Shown here: positions 41,077-49,183 of the stretch, piece by piece | Position numbering within the stretch: position 1 is the first letter of the stretch | How the letters are laid out: each line of letters opens with the position of its first letter | From: Pleurocapsa minor GSE-CHR-MK 17-07R | GTDB lineage: Bacteria > Chloroflexota > Anaerolineae > Aggregatilineales > Phototrophicaceae | Length of the DNA stretch: 64,000 bases | Assembly: GCA_019359125.1 (NCBI GenBank) | Contig: JAHHHY010000002.1 | Location: 62,001 to 126,000 of the forward strand | Direction: 5' to 3' | Made by a program: the position numbers and the translations under genes | Notes under the pieces: generated by a model | What the model was told of the DNA's origin: nothing | The model's database searches: none | The model's input: the letters and a program-made list of their open reading frames with translations, nothing else

Positions 41077-42147
41077 TCAGTCCCCGCCGCCGACCAACTG
41101 GCCTTTGCCCAGCTTGGCCAGCTCGCGCCCAAATTCAGTCGCAAAAGCGCGCCGTTTCAACAGCTCTCCGGCGCGAATACGCAGCGCCACGATGACCAGC
41201 GCGGCAATCGTCGCGATTTGCGGCAGCGCCAGCAGCAGGTCAGGCGGCAGCGACAGCTCTGGCCGGCTTTGCAGAAAGAACGACATCGCTTCCGACAGGC
41301 CGAAGAACAGCGCGGTGAAGAATGATGGAATCGGCTGCTCGAAGGCGAACAGCGCCACGGTGATGGCGGTCCAGCCGCGCCCGGCCGTCATGTTTTCGAC
41401 GAACTGGCTGAGCACTCCGATCGACAGGAACGAGCCTGCCATGCCTGCCAGCATCCCGCTCACCGTCAGCGCGAAAATCTGCACCCGCGTGATGTTGATG
41501 CCCACGCTTTCCGCCGCAGCCTTGTTTTCGCCCACGGCGCGCAGATGGCGGCCAAACTGAGTGCGGAACAGGATGACCCACACCACCGCCACCATGATCC
41601 AGCTGAAATAGACCACGGCGTTGTGCCCACTGATCAGGCTGCCGATATACGGAATCTGGCTGATGAGGGGCAGGTCGATGCGCGGCAGGCCCTGAATGCT
41701 GGGGTCTGCCAGCGTGCCGAACGCGCCAAACTGCGTGCGCATGAAGTAGACGGTCGCGTTGCTGATGAACAGGTTGACGGCCAGCGCCAGGATGATCAGG
41801 TTGATTTTGATGCGCAGGTACAGCACCGCAAACACGATGCCCAGCAGGCCGCCGGCCAGCGTCGCGGCCAGCACGCCCACCAGCGGGTCGAAGCCGGTCT
41901 GGTACAGCACCGCAACCGCGATGAATGCGCCGAGCAGCATCATGCCCTCAATGGCCAGGTTCAGCACCCCGGCGCGGCTGGCGACGATGGCTGCCAGTGC
42001 GCCCAGCACGTAGGGCGTGGCCAGGCGGATGCTGCTTTGCAGCAGCGTGATCGGCAGGCCAAACAGGATGAACAGCACGACCGCGATGCCGCCGACGAGC
42101 AGCAGGATGCGCAGGATGCGCTGGTATTTTTGCAGAATGTCGATCAT
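41077..42147 (-). CDS. ABC transporter permease, nucleoside type (NupQ/YufQ-like)
   Basis: The 356-residue permease has at least eight hydrophobic helices. A diagnostic stretch is ATPYVLGALAAIVASRAGVLN with NLAIEGMMLLGAFIAV, and later GENKAAAESVGINITRVQIF. These are the marks of the branched-chain-amino-acid-type permease fold used by BMP-dependent nucleoside importers. It pairs with the next permease, starting with a four-base overlap (ATGA). Substrate is inferred from the binding-protein type and from the neighbouring nucleoside hydrolases. Confidence 0.88.
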   Translation of the reverse strand: MIDILQKYQRILRILLLVGGIAVVLFILFGLPITLLQSSIRLATPYVLGALAAIVASRAGVLNLAIEGMMLLGAFIAVAVLYQTGFDPLVGVLAATLAGGLLGIVFAVLYLRIKINLIILALAVNLFISNATVYFMRTQFGAFGTLADPSIQGLPRIDLPLISQIPYIGSLISGHNAVVYFSWIMVAVVWVILFRTQFGRHLRAVGENKAAAESVGINITRVQIFALTVSGMLAGMAGSFLSIGVLSQFVENMTAGRGWTAITVALFAFEQPIPSFFTALFFGLSEAMSFFLQSRPELSLPPDLLLALPQIATIAALVIVALRIRAGELLKRRAFATEFGRELAKLGKGQLVGGGD

Positions 42148-43418
42148 GCCGCTGCCCCTTCTCCGTCTGGCGCGCTACGCTGGCGCGTGGGCCGCCATTT
42201 GAAAAGCGCTGTCAGGCGCGCACGGATGAAATCCTCCATGGCGCTGAACAGGATGATGAACGAGATGATGATGCCGCCCAGCTGGCGCGGGATGTCGCCA
42301 AACTGCAGGTTGGTCGCGCCCAGGTTGAGCCCGGCAATGAAAGGCGCCACCAGCAGGATGCCGATGATCGACTCTTTGGCCAGAATGGCGACCAGCACGC
42401 CCTCGAAGCCGACGCCGCTGGTGGCGAAGCCGTCCACAATGCGGCGCTCGACTCCCAGCACGGCCAGTGCTCCCGCCAGTCCGCTGAGCGCCCCGCTGAT
42501 GAGCATGGCGCGCAGGGCAGCGCGGTCGGTGGGGATGCCGCCAAAACGCGCAAACAGCGACGAGCCACGCGTCATGCGCTGCTCATAGCCGGCGGTCGTG
42601 CGGCGCAGGTAGAACCACACCAGCGCGACAGCGGCCAGCGCGATGAAGATACCGATGCCCACGCGTGCGCCGGAGAACCATTCCACATCCGCGAAGATGC
42701 CCCGGTTGAAGGGGATCAGCCAGGCAGTATCGTCAATGCGGCGGGTGCGGGCGATGTTGTTCAGGTCAGAGCGCAGCGGATAGTTGACCAGATAGCCGAC
42801 CAGCTGCACAGCGATGGCATTGAAGATGATCGTGCTGATGAGCACGTTGACGTTCAGCTTGACCTTGAAATAGCCGGGAATCCACGAGTAAATCGCGCCG
42901 ACGGCCATCGCTGCCGACAGACAGATCAGCGGCACGATCAGGTGCATGGCGGTTTTCAGGGCTTCGGGTGCGGCTTCAGGGTCGCTCACCCCGGCCAGCA
43001 TATAAATCTGGTCGGGCAGGGCATAGCCGAGAAAGGCGACGGTGATCGCGCCCATCACAAACTGGCCGTCCATGCCGATGCTGAACATGCCCGCCTGAAA
43101 GGCGACGGCCGCCGAAAGCGCGGTCAGGATAAGCGGGGTAATCTGCTCCAGGATCAGCGCGATGCGGCTGCCACCGCTGCCATACAGCGGGCTGAAAACC
43201 GTTTGCAGGCTGCCATCTTCATTTTCGACTTCGATGAAGACCAGGTCGCCGAAGGTCTCGCAGCCACGCGGGCCAAAGCCCTCGCAGAACAGGCGCTGAT
43301 AGGTGTCGATGGGTGAGACATTCGCCAGCGCGACAAACAGGCTGCTGGCGACCAGCCCCAGCAGCACGGCAATCACCGGGATGCTCAGGTTGTCGAACGT
43401 GCGTCGCAGGAATTTCAT
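42144..43418 (-). CDS. ABC transporter permease, nucleoside type (NupP/YufP-like)
   Basis: The 424-residue permease starts MKFLRRTFDNLSIPVIAVLL and includes LTALSAAVAFQAGMFSIGMD, the counterpart of the conserved NIGxxGQ region, then GQFVMGAITVAFLG. Later KLNVNVLISTIIFNAIAVQL is also diagnostic. An unusual acidic loop of about 35 residues (near FGDLVFIEVENEDGSLQTVF) sits between helices one and two. It forms the channel with the other permease. Four-base overlaps link it to both neighbours. Confidence 0.88.
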   Translation of the reverse strand: MKFLRRTFDNLSIPVIAVLLGLVASSLFVALANVSPIDTYQRLFCEGFGPRGCETFGDLVFIEVENEDGSLQTVFSPLYGSGGSRIALILEQITPLILTALSAAVAFQAGMFSIGMDGQFVMGAITVAFLGYALPDQIYMLAGVSDPEAAPEALKTAMHLIVPLICLSAAMAVGAIYSWIPGYFKVKLNVNVLISTIIFNAIAVQLVGYLVNYPLRSDLNNIARTRRIDDTAWLIPFNRGIFADVEWFSGARVGIGIFIALAAVALVWFYLRRTTAGYEQRMTRGSSLFARFGGIPTDRAALRAMLISGALSGLAGALAVLGVERRIVDGFATSGVGFEGVLVAILAKESIIGILLVAPFIAGLNLGATNLQFGDIPRQLGGIIISFIILFSAMEDFIRARLTALFKWRPTRQRSAPDGEGAAA

Positions 43419-44977
43419 ACGGGGGTCGCCTTTTCGGCTGCGGCTTCGTCGTGTTCCAGAGACTCCAGCGTGCTGCCCGCCATCAGCAGGCCCAGCTTCT
43501 CTTCAGTCGCCTCGGACCTGTCGAGCACGGCGACAATTCTTCCGGCAAACATGACCGCGATGCGGTCGCTGAGCGCCAGAATCTCGTCCAGCTCCACCGA
43601 GACCAGCAGCACCGCCGAGCCTTTGTCGCGTTCTTCCACCAGCGTCTTGTGCACAAACTCGATGCTGCCCACGTCCAGGCCGCGCGTGGGCTGGTTGGCG
43701 ATGATGAGTTTCGGGTCGCCTTTCAGCTCGCGCCCCAGCACGATTTTTTGCAGGTTGCCGCCAGACAGCGTCTTGATGTCTTCGCCCACGCGCGCCGACT
43801 TGACGGCGAAGCGATCGACGATTTCCTGTGCCAGCCGGCGAATCGCGGCGAACTGGAAGATGCCACGCCGCGAATACGGCTCGTTCTGGTAATTGGTCAC
43901 GACGACGTTTTCGTCCAGATTGGTGGTCAGGTTCAGGCCGGTCGTCATGCGGTCTTCGGGCACATGCGCCAGCCCGGACAGACGACGCTCGCGCACGGTC
44001 GCGCTGGTGATATCCTCGCCCAGAAAGGTGATCTGGCCTTCGTCCACCGGGCGCATCCCGACGAGTGCTTCCACCAGCTCGGTCTGACCGTTGCCGCTGA
44101 CCCCGGCGATGCCCAGAATTTCGCCCGCGCGCAGCTCCAGGCTGGCGTCAAACACGGCGGGGATGCCGCCCGCGCCGGCCACCAGCAGGCGCTCTGCCTG
44201 CAGGATGACCTCGCCCGGTTTGGCTGGCGACTTGTCCACCTGCAGCGAGACCACGCGGCCCACCATCAGGTTGGCCATCTCGCGGATGGTCAGGTCTTTG
44301 GCGTCGTGGGTGCCCACGTTGCGCCCGCGCCGCATAATCGTCACGCGGTCGGCGATGGCCTTCACCTCAGCCAGCTTGTGGGTAATAAACAGGATGGTGC
44401 GGCCGGTCTGTGCCAGCGAACGCACGACCGTCAGGAATTCGCGCACTTCCTGCGGGGTGAGCACGGCAGTCGGCTCGTCCAGGATGAGCACCTGGGCGTT
44501 GCGCTGCAAAATTTTCAGGATTTCAACACGCTGCTGCAAACCAACGGAGATGTCGCGGATGCGCAGGTGTGGATCGACTGGCAGGCCAAAGCTCTCGGCA
44601 AGCTGCTTCACCTTTTCCGCCTCGGTGGCGCTGTCGATGAAGCCGGCACGGTTTGGCTCGATGCCAAGCATGATATTTTCTGCAATCGTGAAAGATGGCA
44701 CCAGCTTGAAATGCTGATGCACCATGCCGATGCCGTGGAAGATGGCATCGTTGGGATGGCTGATGCGGACGGGTTTCCCGTCAATCAGGATCTGCCCTTC
44801 GTCGGGCGTCACCAGGCCATACAGGATGCTCATGAGCGTGGTTTTGCCAGCGCCGTTTTCACCGACGATAGCGTGTACCTCGCCCTTTTTCACATCCAGG
44901 CTCACATCATCGCAGGCAAGCACCTGTGACGACGAAAAGAACTTGCGGATATGCTGAATTTCGACCGCGCTGGTCAT
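43415..44977 (-). CDS. ABC transporter ATP-binding protein, nucleoside type (NupO/YufO-like)
   Basis: The 520-residue protein has two ATPase domains. The first has VGENGAGKTTLMSILYG (Walker A), a Q loop near GMVHQHFKLVP, a LSVGLQQRVEILKILQ-like signature, and VLILDEPTAVLTP (Walker B). The second has GVSGNGQTELVEALVG and LSGGNLQKIVLGRELKGDP with NQPTRGLD; its Walker A lacks the GKT, which is normal in this family. It is the motor of the BMP importer. ATG 44977 follows GGGGGTG; the longer frame to 45079 has no support. Confidence 0.9.
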   Translation of the reverse strand: MTSAVEIQHIRKFFSSSQVLACDDVSLDVKKGEVHAIVGENGAGKTTLMSILYGLVTPDEGQILIDGKPVRISHPNDAIFHGIGMVHQHFKLVPSFTIAENIMLGIEPNRAGFIDSATEAEKVKQLAESFGLPVDPHLRIRDISVGLQQRVEILKILQRNAQVLILDEPTAVLTPQEVREFLTVVRSLAQTGRTILFITHKLAEVKAIADRVTIMRRGRNVGTHDAKDLTIREMANLMVGRVVSLQVDKSPAKPGEVILQAERLLVAGAGGIPAVFDASLELRAGEILGIAGVSGNGQTELVEALVGMRPVDEGQITFLGEDITSATVRERRLSGLAHVPEDRMTTGLNLTTNLDENVVVTNYQNEPYSRRGIFQFAAIRRLAQEIVDRFAVKSARVGEDIKTLSGGNLQKIVLGRELKGDPKLIIANQPTRGLDVGSIEFVHKTLVEERDKGSAVLLVSVELDEILALSDRIAVMFAGRIVAVLDRSEATEEKLGLLMAGSTLESLEHDEAAAEKATPV

Positions 44978-45064
44978 GTCACCCCCTGCCCGACGCACGA
45001 GGCGCGCCATGCCGCACCCAGGGAATTCTGTCTGCGGAGGAGGCGCGCCCTGACTGCTTTTTAC

Positions 45065-45103
45065 GGCGGCCCCACACATGAGGTTGTCATGCGCGGGGCC
45101 GCC
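45065..45103 (-). terminator. Intercistronic stem-loop between binding-protein and ATPase genes
   Basis: GGCGGCCCC at 45065-45073 pairs with GGGGCCGCC at 45095-45103, with an inner CATGA/TCATG pair. No T-run follows on the gene strand. It probably caps the abundant binding-protein mRNA or acts as a partial terminator. Confidence 0.6.
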
Positions 45104-45122
45104 CCTGGTATAGCGACTGCAA

Positions 45123-46235
45123 TTACTGAGCGGGTTCCAGCAGTACGTTGGTCACCACGATGTCACCGGCCAGGATGGCAGCGCGGGCTTCCGCGATGGC
45201 CATACGGACTTCGGGCAGCATTTCGACCAGGTCTTCCGGACCGGCTTCGTCGAACGTGCGCGAGCACACGCCCAGGTCCCAGCTCAGACCGGCAAAGCCT
45301 TCGGCCATACCGACGTTGGTGACGCCCGGTTCATAGGTGCCGTTGACGATGCGTTCGACAAAGGTGAACACGGCGTTATCGACGCGCTTCATGGCCGAAA
45401 CGAGGATGTTGCCCGGATACAGGTCGTCCTGATTGCTGTCCACGCCGATGGCGAGGTTGCCGGTTTCAGCGGCAGCATCCAGCACGCCTTCACCACTGCG
45501 GCCGGCCACCTGGTACAGGATGTCCGCGCCCTGGGCATACAGGCTGAGGGCCTGTTCCTTGCCCGTCACCGGGTCAGAGAAGTCGCCGACATAGCTGCGC
45601 AGCAGTTCGCACTCGGGGCAAACCGAGAGCACGCCTTCTTCAAAGCCGACGATGAACAGGTTGATGCCGGGGAAGTCGCCACCACCCACGGAACCAACGA
45701 TGCCCGTGCGCGTCAGCATGCCCGCGGCGATGCCGGCCAGGTAGCTGTTTTCGTGCGTGAAGATGTTGAACAGGGCCAGGTTGTCAAAGTCCGGTTCGGC
45801 GGGGAAGAAGGTTTCCTGGGCCGCGAACATCTGGTCCGGGAATTCGTCGGCAATTTCTTCGATGGTGGAGAAGTCGACAGCGATGGTGATAATCAGGTCC
45901 GGGCTGTCCTGCACGGCGCGGCGGATGGCAGCGTCATGCTCCTGCACGCCGCTGGTCTCGACGATGGTGCCAGTGACCCCCAGCTCAGCGATGGCGCGTT
46001 CAGCACCGGCAGCAGCCGAGTCGATGAAGGAGCGGTCACCACGGGGATTGGGCAGGATGATGGTGAACGAAATGTCGCTGTTGTCGGGCGCGGGTGCGGC
46101 TTCAACGGCTTCTGCGGCAGGCGCGGCCAGGCATTCGTCAACATACTCGGCGTCCTGGGCGCTGACCGCAGCGACGCTGAGCAGTAACGCGGCTACCGTG
46201 ATGGACAGAATGCGTTTGCTGCGAGCTATGAACAT
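45123..46235 (-). CDS. BMP-family (nucleoside-type) ABC substrate-binding protein
   Basis: The 370-residue protein has a signal peptide ending AAVSAQDAE. The body has a BMP/PnrA-like order: PRGDRSFIDSAAAGAERAIA, then DLIITIAVDFSTIEEIADEF, NIFTHENSYLAGIAAGMLT, and GADILYQVAGRSGEGVLDAA. BMP proteins bind purine nucleosides. Most are lipoproteins, but this one has no lipobox. An AAGGAG ribosome-binding site precedes ATG 46235. It is first of the importer operon and divergent from the nucleoside hydrolase gene over 170 AT-rich bases. Confidence 0.9.
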   Translation of the reverse strand: MFIARSKRILSITVAALLLSVAAVSAQDAEYVDECLAAPAAEAVEAAPAPDNSDISFTIILPNPRGDRSFIDSAAAGAERAIAELGVTGTIVETSGVQEHDAAIRRAVQDSPDLIITIAVDFSTIEEIADEFPDQMFAAQETFFPAEPDFDNLALFNIFTHENSYLAGIAAGMLTRTGIVGSVGGGDFPGINLFIVGFEEGVLSVCPECELLRSYVGDFSDPVTGKEQALSLYAQGADILYQVAGRSGEGVLDAAAETGNLAIGVDSNQDDLYPGNILVSAMKRVDNAVFTFVERIVNGTYEPGVTNVGMAEGFAGLSWDLGVCSRTFDEAGPEDLVEMLPEVRMAIAEARAAILAGDIVVTNVLLEPAQ

Positions 46236-46405
46236 TGTTTGACTCCTTGGGGGTAGAAAAGCTGTACCTTAAGTAGAGCACATCAAATTTTAATCTGTCA
46301 CAACAAAACATACAAAACTTGAATGGTTCTTTGGTCTATCCTGCTCATAATAGAAGACGGGGCAGCGAGCCCATCATTAACGACCCTTCCGGAAGGTGAA
46401 ATGAT

Positions 46406-47314
46406 ATGTCCATGGACGTGATCCTCGATACCGATATTGCCACCGATGTGGACGACTGCCTGGCGCTGGCGCTGATCGCGCAGTCGCCTGAACTGCGCCT
46501 GGCCGGGGTGTCCTGCGTCTATGGCGATGTCGACCTGCGCGCGCGCTTTGCCAGCAAGCTGCTGGGCCTGGACCCACGTATGCACGATGTGCCGGTGACG
46601 GCCGGGACGCGCCTGCCGCTGATGAAAAAGCGGGCCATCTTCTGGGGCGGGCATGAGGGCGCCGGCCTGATTGATGACAGCACCAGTGACATCAGCATCC
46701 GGTATTCAGACGAACACGCCGTGGATTTCATCATCCGCATGGCCAACGAGCGCCCCGGACTGATGCATCTGATCGGCATCGCCCCGCTGACCAATATCGC
46801 GCTGGCGCTGATGCGTCAGCCGAATCTGCCGCTGAAGCACATCACGCTGATGGGTGGCGTGGTGCGCAGCCCGGACCGGCTGGACCTGCCGATTGCCGAG
46901 CACAATATCCTGTGCGACCCGGAAGCCGCGCATGTGGTCTTTTCGTCCGGCATCCCGATGACGGTGGTGCCGCTGGACCTGACGACGACGGTGCGCCTGC
47001 ATCGCGCCGGGGTGGAGCGCATCCGTGCCGCCGGGACGCCGTTCCAGCAGGCGGTCGCCCGGCAGGTGGAGCTGTATCCGTTTTTCGCGGCCAATGGCTA
47101 TACCTTCCTGCATGACCCGCTGGCCGTGGCGACACTCATCGAGCCGACGCTGGTGCGCACCACCCGCGTGCGCGCCAACGTGGAGCTGGCCGGCGAATAT
47201 GCCTCCGGCGCGACGCTCTTCCGGGCGGACCCGAACGGCACCATCGACCTGGCTACGTCGGTGGATGTCGAGCGCTTCGAGGCGTTTCTGGTGGATCGGC
47301 TGTCGGCGGTGTAA
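46406..47314 (+). CDS. Nucleoside hydrolase (second copy)
   Basis: The 302-residue protein begins MSMDVILDTDIATDVDDCLA, with the DTDxxTDVDD calcium-binding motif. LIGIAPLTNIALALMRQPN, GGVVRSPDRL, EHNILCDPEAAHVVF and LHDPLAVATLI complete the family. It likely frees bases from ribonucleosides brought in by the divergent BMP-type importer. Compared with the copy at 39.3 kb the TVCGN region reads SCVYGDVDLRARFASKLLG, so the two are different subtypes. GGAAGGTGA precedes the start. Confidence 0.9.
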   Translation: MSMDVILDTDIATDVDDCLALALIAQSPELRLAGVSCVYGDVDLRARFASKLLGLDPRMHDVPVTAGTRLPLMKKRAIFWGGHEGAGLIDDSTSDISIRYSDEHAVDFIIRMANERPGLMHLIGIAPLTNIALALMRQPNLPLKHITLMGGVVRSPDRLDLPIAEHNILCDPEAAHVVFSSGIPMTVVPLDLTTTVRLHRAGVERIRAAGTPFQQAVARQVELYPFFAANGYTFLHDPLAVATLIEPTLVRTTRVRANVELAGEYASGATLFRADPNGTIDLATSVDVERFEAFLVDRLSAV

Positions 47315-47500
47315 ACCTCTCCCCAAACCCTGACGGGTTTTGCCCCTCTCCACAACGTGGAGAGGGGCGGTTGAGCGAAGCGAAACGGGGAGAGGTTTGG
47401 CGTCGCAGCGAGGGACAAAAGTCGTATGCCGCTGGTCAGGAGCAGGCCACGAGTCATTCCCTTGTTCACGCAGTGGAGAGGGGACTGAGGGGAGAGGTAA
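47313..47500. repeat. Palindromic repeat with multi-branch fold
   Basis: Outer arms aaacctctcccc (47313-47324) and ggggagaggttt (47387-47398) are exact reverse complements. Inside are two hairpins, aaacccTGACgggttt (47325-47340) and cccctctccac with gtggagagggg (47343-47367). A degenerate partial copy with gtggagagggg and ggggagaggt follows at 47470-47500. It begins at the stop codon of the hydrolase gene and could end transcription or be a dispersed element. Confidence 0.65.
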
Positions 47501-47549
47501 GGTGGTAAGCTGAGGGTATTTCAGGCTTCAACTAAAGGAAAAACACACC

Positions 47550-48881
47550 ATGGCGATTTTACTCACGGGCGGGATGATTCTGGGCCTGGGTCTGGCGGAC
47601 ACGATTTACGATGCGGGCTATGTGGTGGTCGATGGCGACCGCATCGCGGAGGTCGGGCCGGCCGCTGCCGCGCCATCCGGTCGCGCCTTTGACGAGGTGG
47701 TGGATTTCAGCGGGCGGCTGCTGATGCCGGGCCTGGTGAATGCGCACACGCACACGCCGATGACGCTCTTTCGCGGGCTGGCCGAAGGCGTGTCGCTGCT
47801 GACGATGGACGGCTGGTACAACACGATTCGTCTGCTGGAGCTGGCCATGACCGCCGACATGGTGCCCGCGTCGGTGGAGGTGGCGTGCGCCGAAATGATC
47901 CGCACCGGCACGACCACGTTTGCCGACCAGTACTTTTTCATGGACCAGGTCATCCCGACCGTGGAGCGCAGCGGACTGCGCGCCGCGCTGGCCTACGGCA
48001 TCGTCGAGCTGAACGACCCGGAAGCGCGTGACCGCGAGCTGGCGGCGCTGGACGGCTTCCTGGAGACGATCAACAGCGGTGAGACCGACCGTCTGCGCGG
48101 GTGGGTGGGGCCGCATGCCTTCTTCGTCGACAACAGCCCGGAGACGATGCTGGCCGAACGCGCCATCGCCGAAAAATACGACACCGGCCTGCACATCCAC
48201 CTGAGCACGACCGGCGAGGAAGATGCCTTCTGCGCCGAGCACTACGGCACCACGGCGGTGCGCAAGATGGACGAGCTGGGCATGCTGGAGCGCCCGGTGA
48301 TCGCCGCGCACGCGCTGACCATTCCGCAGGGCGACTGGGGCATCCTGGGCGAGTGCAATTTCACAGCGGCGATTGCGGCCAGTGCGTGTATGCGGGCCGG
48401 GGCCGAGGCCGCGCCGGTGGTGGGCATGCGCGCGGCGGGCATCAATATCGCCATGGGCACCGACAATGTGTGCAACAACAACGACTATGACCTGTTTCTG
48501 GAGATGCGCACGCTGGCCAAGCTGGCCAGTTTCCGCGAGGGGCGTCCGGGGGCGCTGCCCGCGCGCGACGTGCTGGATATTGCCACCCGTGGCGGGGCGA
48601 AGGCGCTGGGCCTGGAAGACGAGATTGGCGTGGTGGCGGCTGGCAAAAAGGCCGACCTGATCGTGCTGGACCAGCAGGAAATTGGCTGGGCGCCCGCCGG
48701 GGCCAACGCGCCGTTTACCGCGCTGGTGTACAGCGTGAACGGCCTGCATGTGACCGACACGATGGCCGACGGCCGCTGGCTGATGCGCGAGCGCCGCCTG
48801 ACCACGCTGGACTATCGCGCCGCCCGCGCCCGCCAGGCCGAGGACGTGAAGCGCCTGCTGGCTCTGGCGGGGCGGGGGTAG
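47550..48881 (+). CDS. Amidohydrolase, MtaD/SsnA-like aminohydrolase family
   Basis: The 443-residue metal hydrolase shows LMPGLVNAHTHTPMTLFRGL with HxH, then GLHIHLSTTGEEDAF, PVIAAHALTIPQGD, and NIAMGTDNVCNNNDYDLFLE with the catalytic Asp. The ends RPGALPARDVLDIATRGGAK and GVVAAGKKADLIVLDQ are family-typical. Relatives deaminate S-adenosylhomocysteine, methylthioadenosine or guanine-type substrates. It follows the nucleoside hydrolase by 235 bp, so base or nucleoside deamination is plausible but untested. Its last 75 bp are duplicated at 52.4 kb. Confidence 0.88.
   Translation: MAILLTGGMILGLGLADTIYDAGYVVVDGDRIAEVGPAAAAPSGRAFDEVVDFSGRLLMPGLVNAHTHTPMTLFRGLAEGVSLLTMDGWYNTIRLLELAMTADMVPASVEVACAEMIRTGTTTFADQYFFMDQVIPTVERSGLRAALAYGIVELNDPEARDRELAALDGFLETINSGETDRLRGWVGPHAFFVDNSPETMLAERAIAEKYDTGLHIHLSTTGEEDAFCAEHYGTTAVRKMDELGMLERPVIAAHALTIPQGDWGILGECNFTAAIAASACMRAGAEAAPVVGMRAAGINIAMGTDNVCNNNDYDLFLEMRTLAKLASFREGRPGALPARDVLDIATRGGAKALGLEDEIGVVAAGKKADLIVLDQQEIGWAPAGANAPFTALVYSVNGLHVTDTMADGRWLMRERRLTTLDYRAARARQAEDVKRLLALAGRG
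48807..48881 (+). repeat. 75-bp direct repeat, copy 1 (end of the amidohydrolase gene)
   Basis: The last 75 bp of the amidohydrolase gene recur at 52395-52469 in the same direction, with a run of about 30 identical bases in the middle (cccgcgcccgccaggccgag is part of it). The C-terminal RAARARQAEDV and LLALAG are kept in both. Confidence 0.85.
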
Positions 48882-49183
48882 CCTACAATGCTCATCTGCC
48901 GGTGCCGGAACTGTTCGTGGCAATATAACCATAAGGGCTGATATTTCGTTTGCTTATAAGCCCGTCTGTTTATATAACGAACTCATGATTCGTAAGTGCT
49001 GAAACATTGGTGCCCTCCGCTACTCCACCTTTATGCGTATACAGTGCACAGGCAAGGGGTAGCGGATGCGCACACCAGTCATGGGTTTTGCACAGCACGT
49101 TACTACCGTTTTCTGACGCATACTTCAATTACCTGCCTGAGTTACTCCTCAGACGCCTGCACAGGCAGCGATGGAGACCCCTT
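48882..49183. other. Gene-free 302-bp interval before the large propeller gene
   Basis: This interval is more AT-rich than its surroundings and holds no frame with a recognisable protein. Stretches such as cttataag and ttatataa could be part of a promoter, but no consensus pair is clear. GGAGA a few bases before ATG 49184 is the likely ribosome-binding site. The junction with the amidohydrolase stop at 48881 is the left border of the bracketed segment. Confidence 0.5.

Noticed and set aside
41545-44929. Very long plus-strand open frames (347 and 538 residues) across the importer genes
   Set aside because: They run antisense to permease and ATPase genes with clear motifs. Their translations are rich in Gln, His, Arg and Asp without any family pattern, as expected for shadows in GC-rich DNA.
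47559-48932. A 457-residue minus-strand frame
   Set aside because: It lies opposite the amidohydrolase, whose metal motifs are intact. The composition is typical of an antisense shadow.
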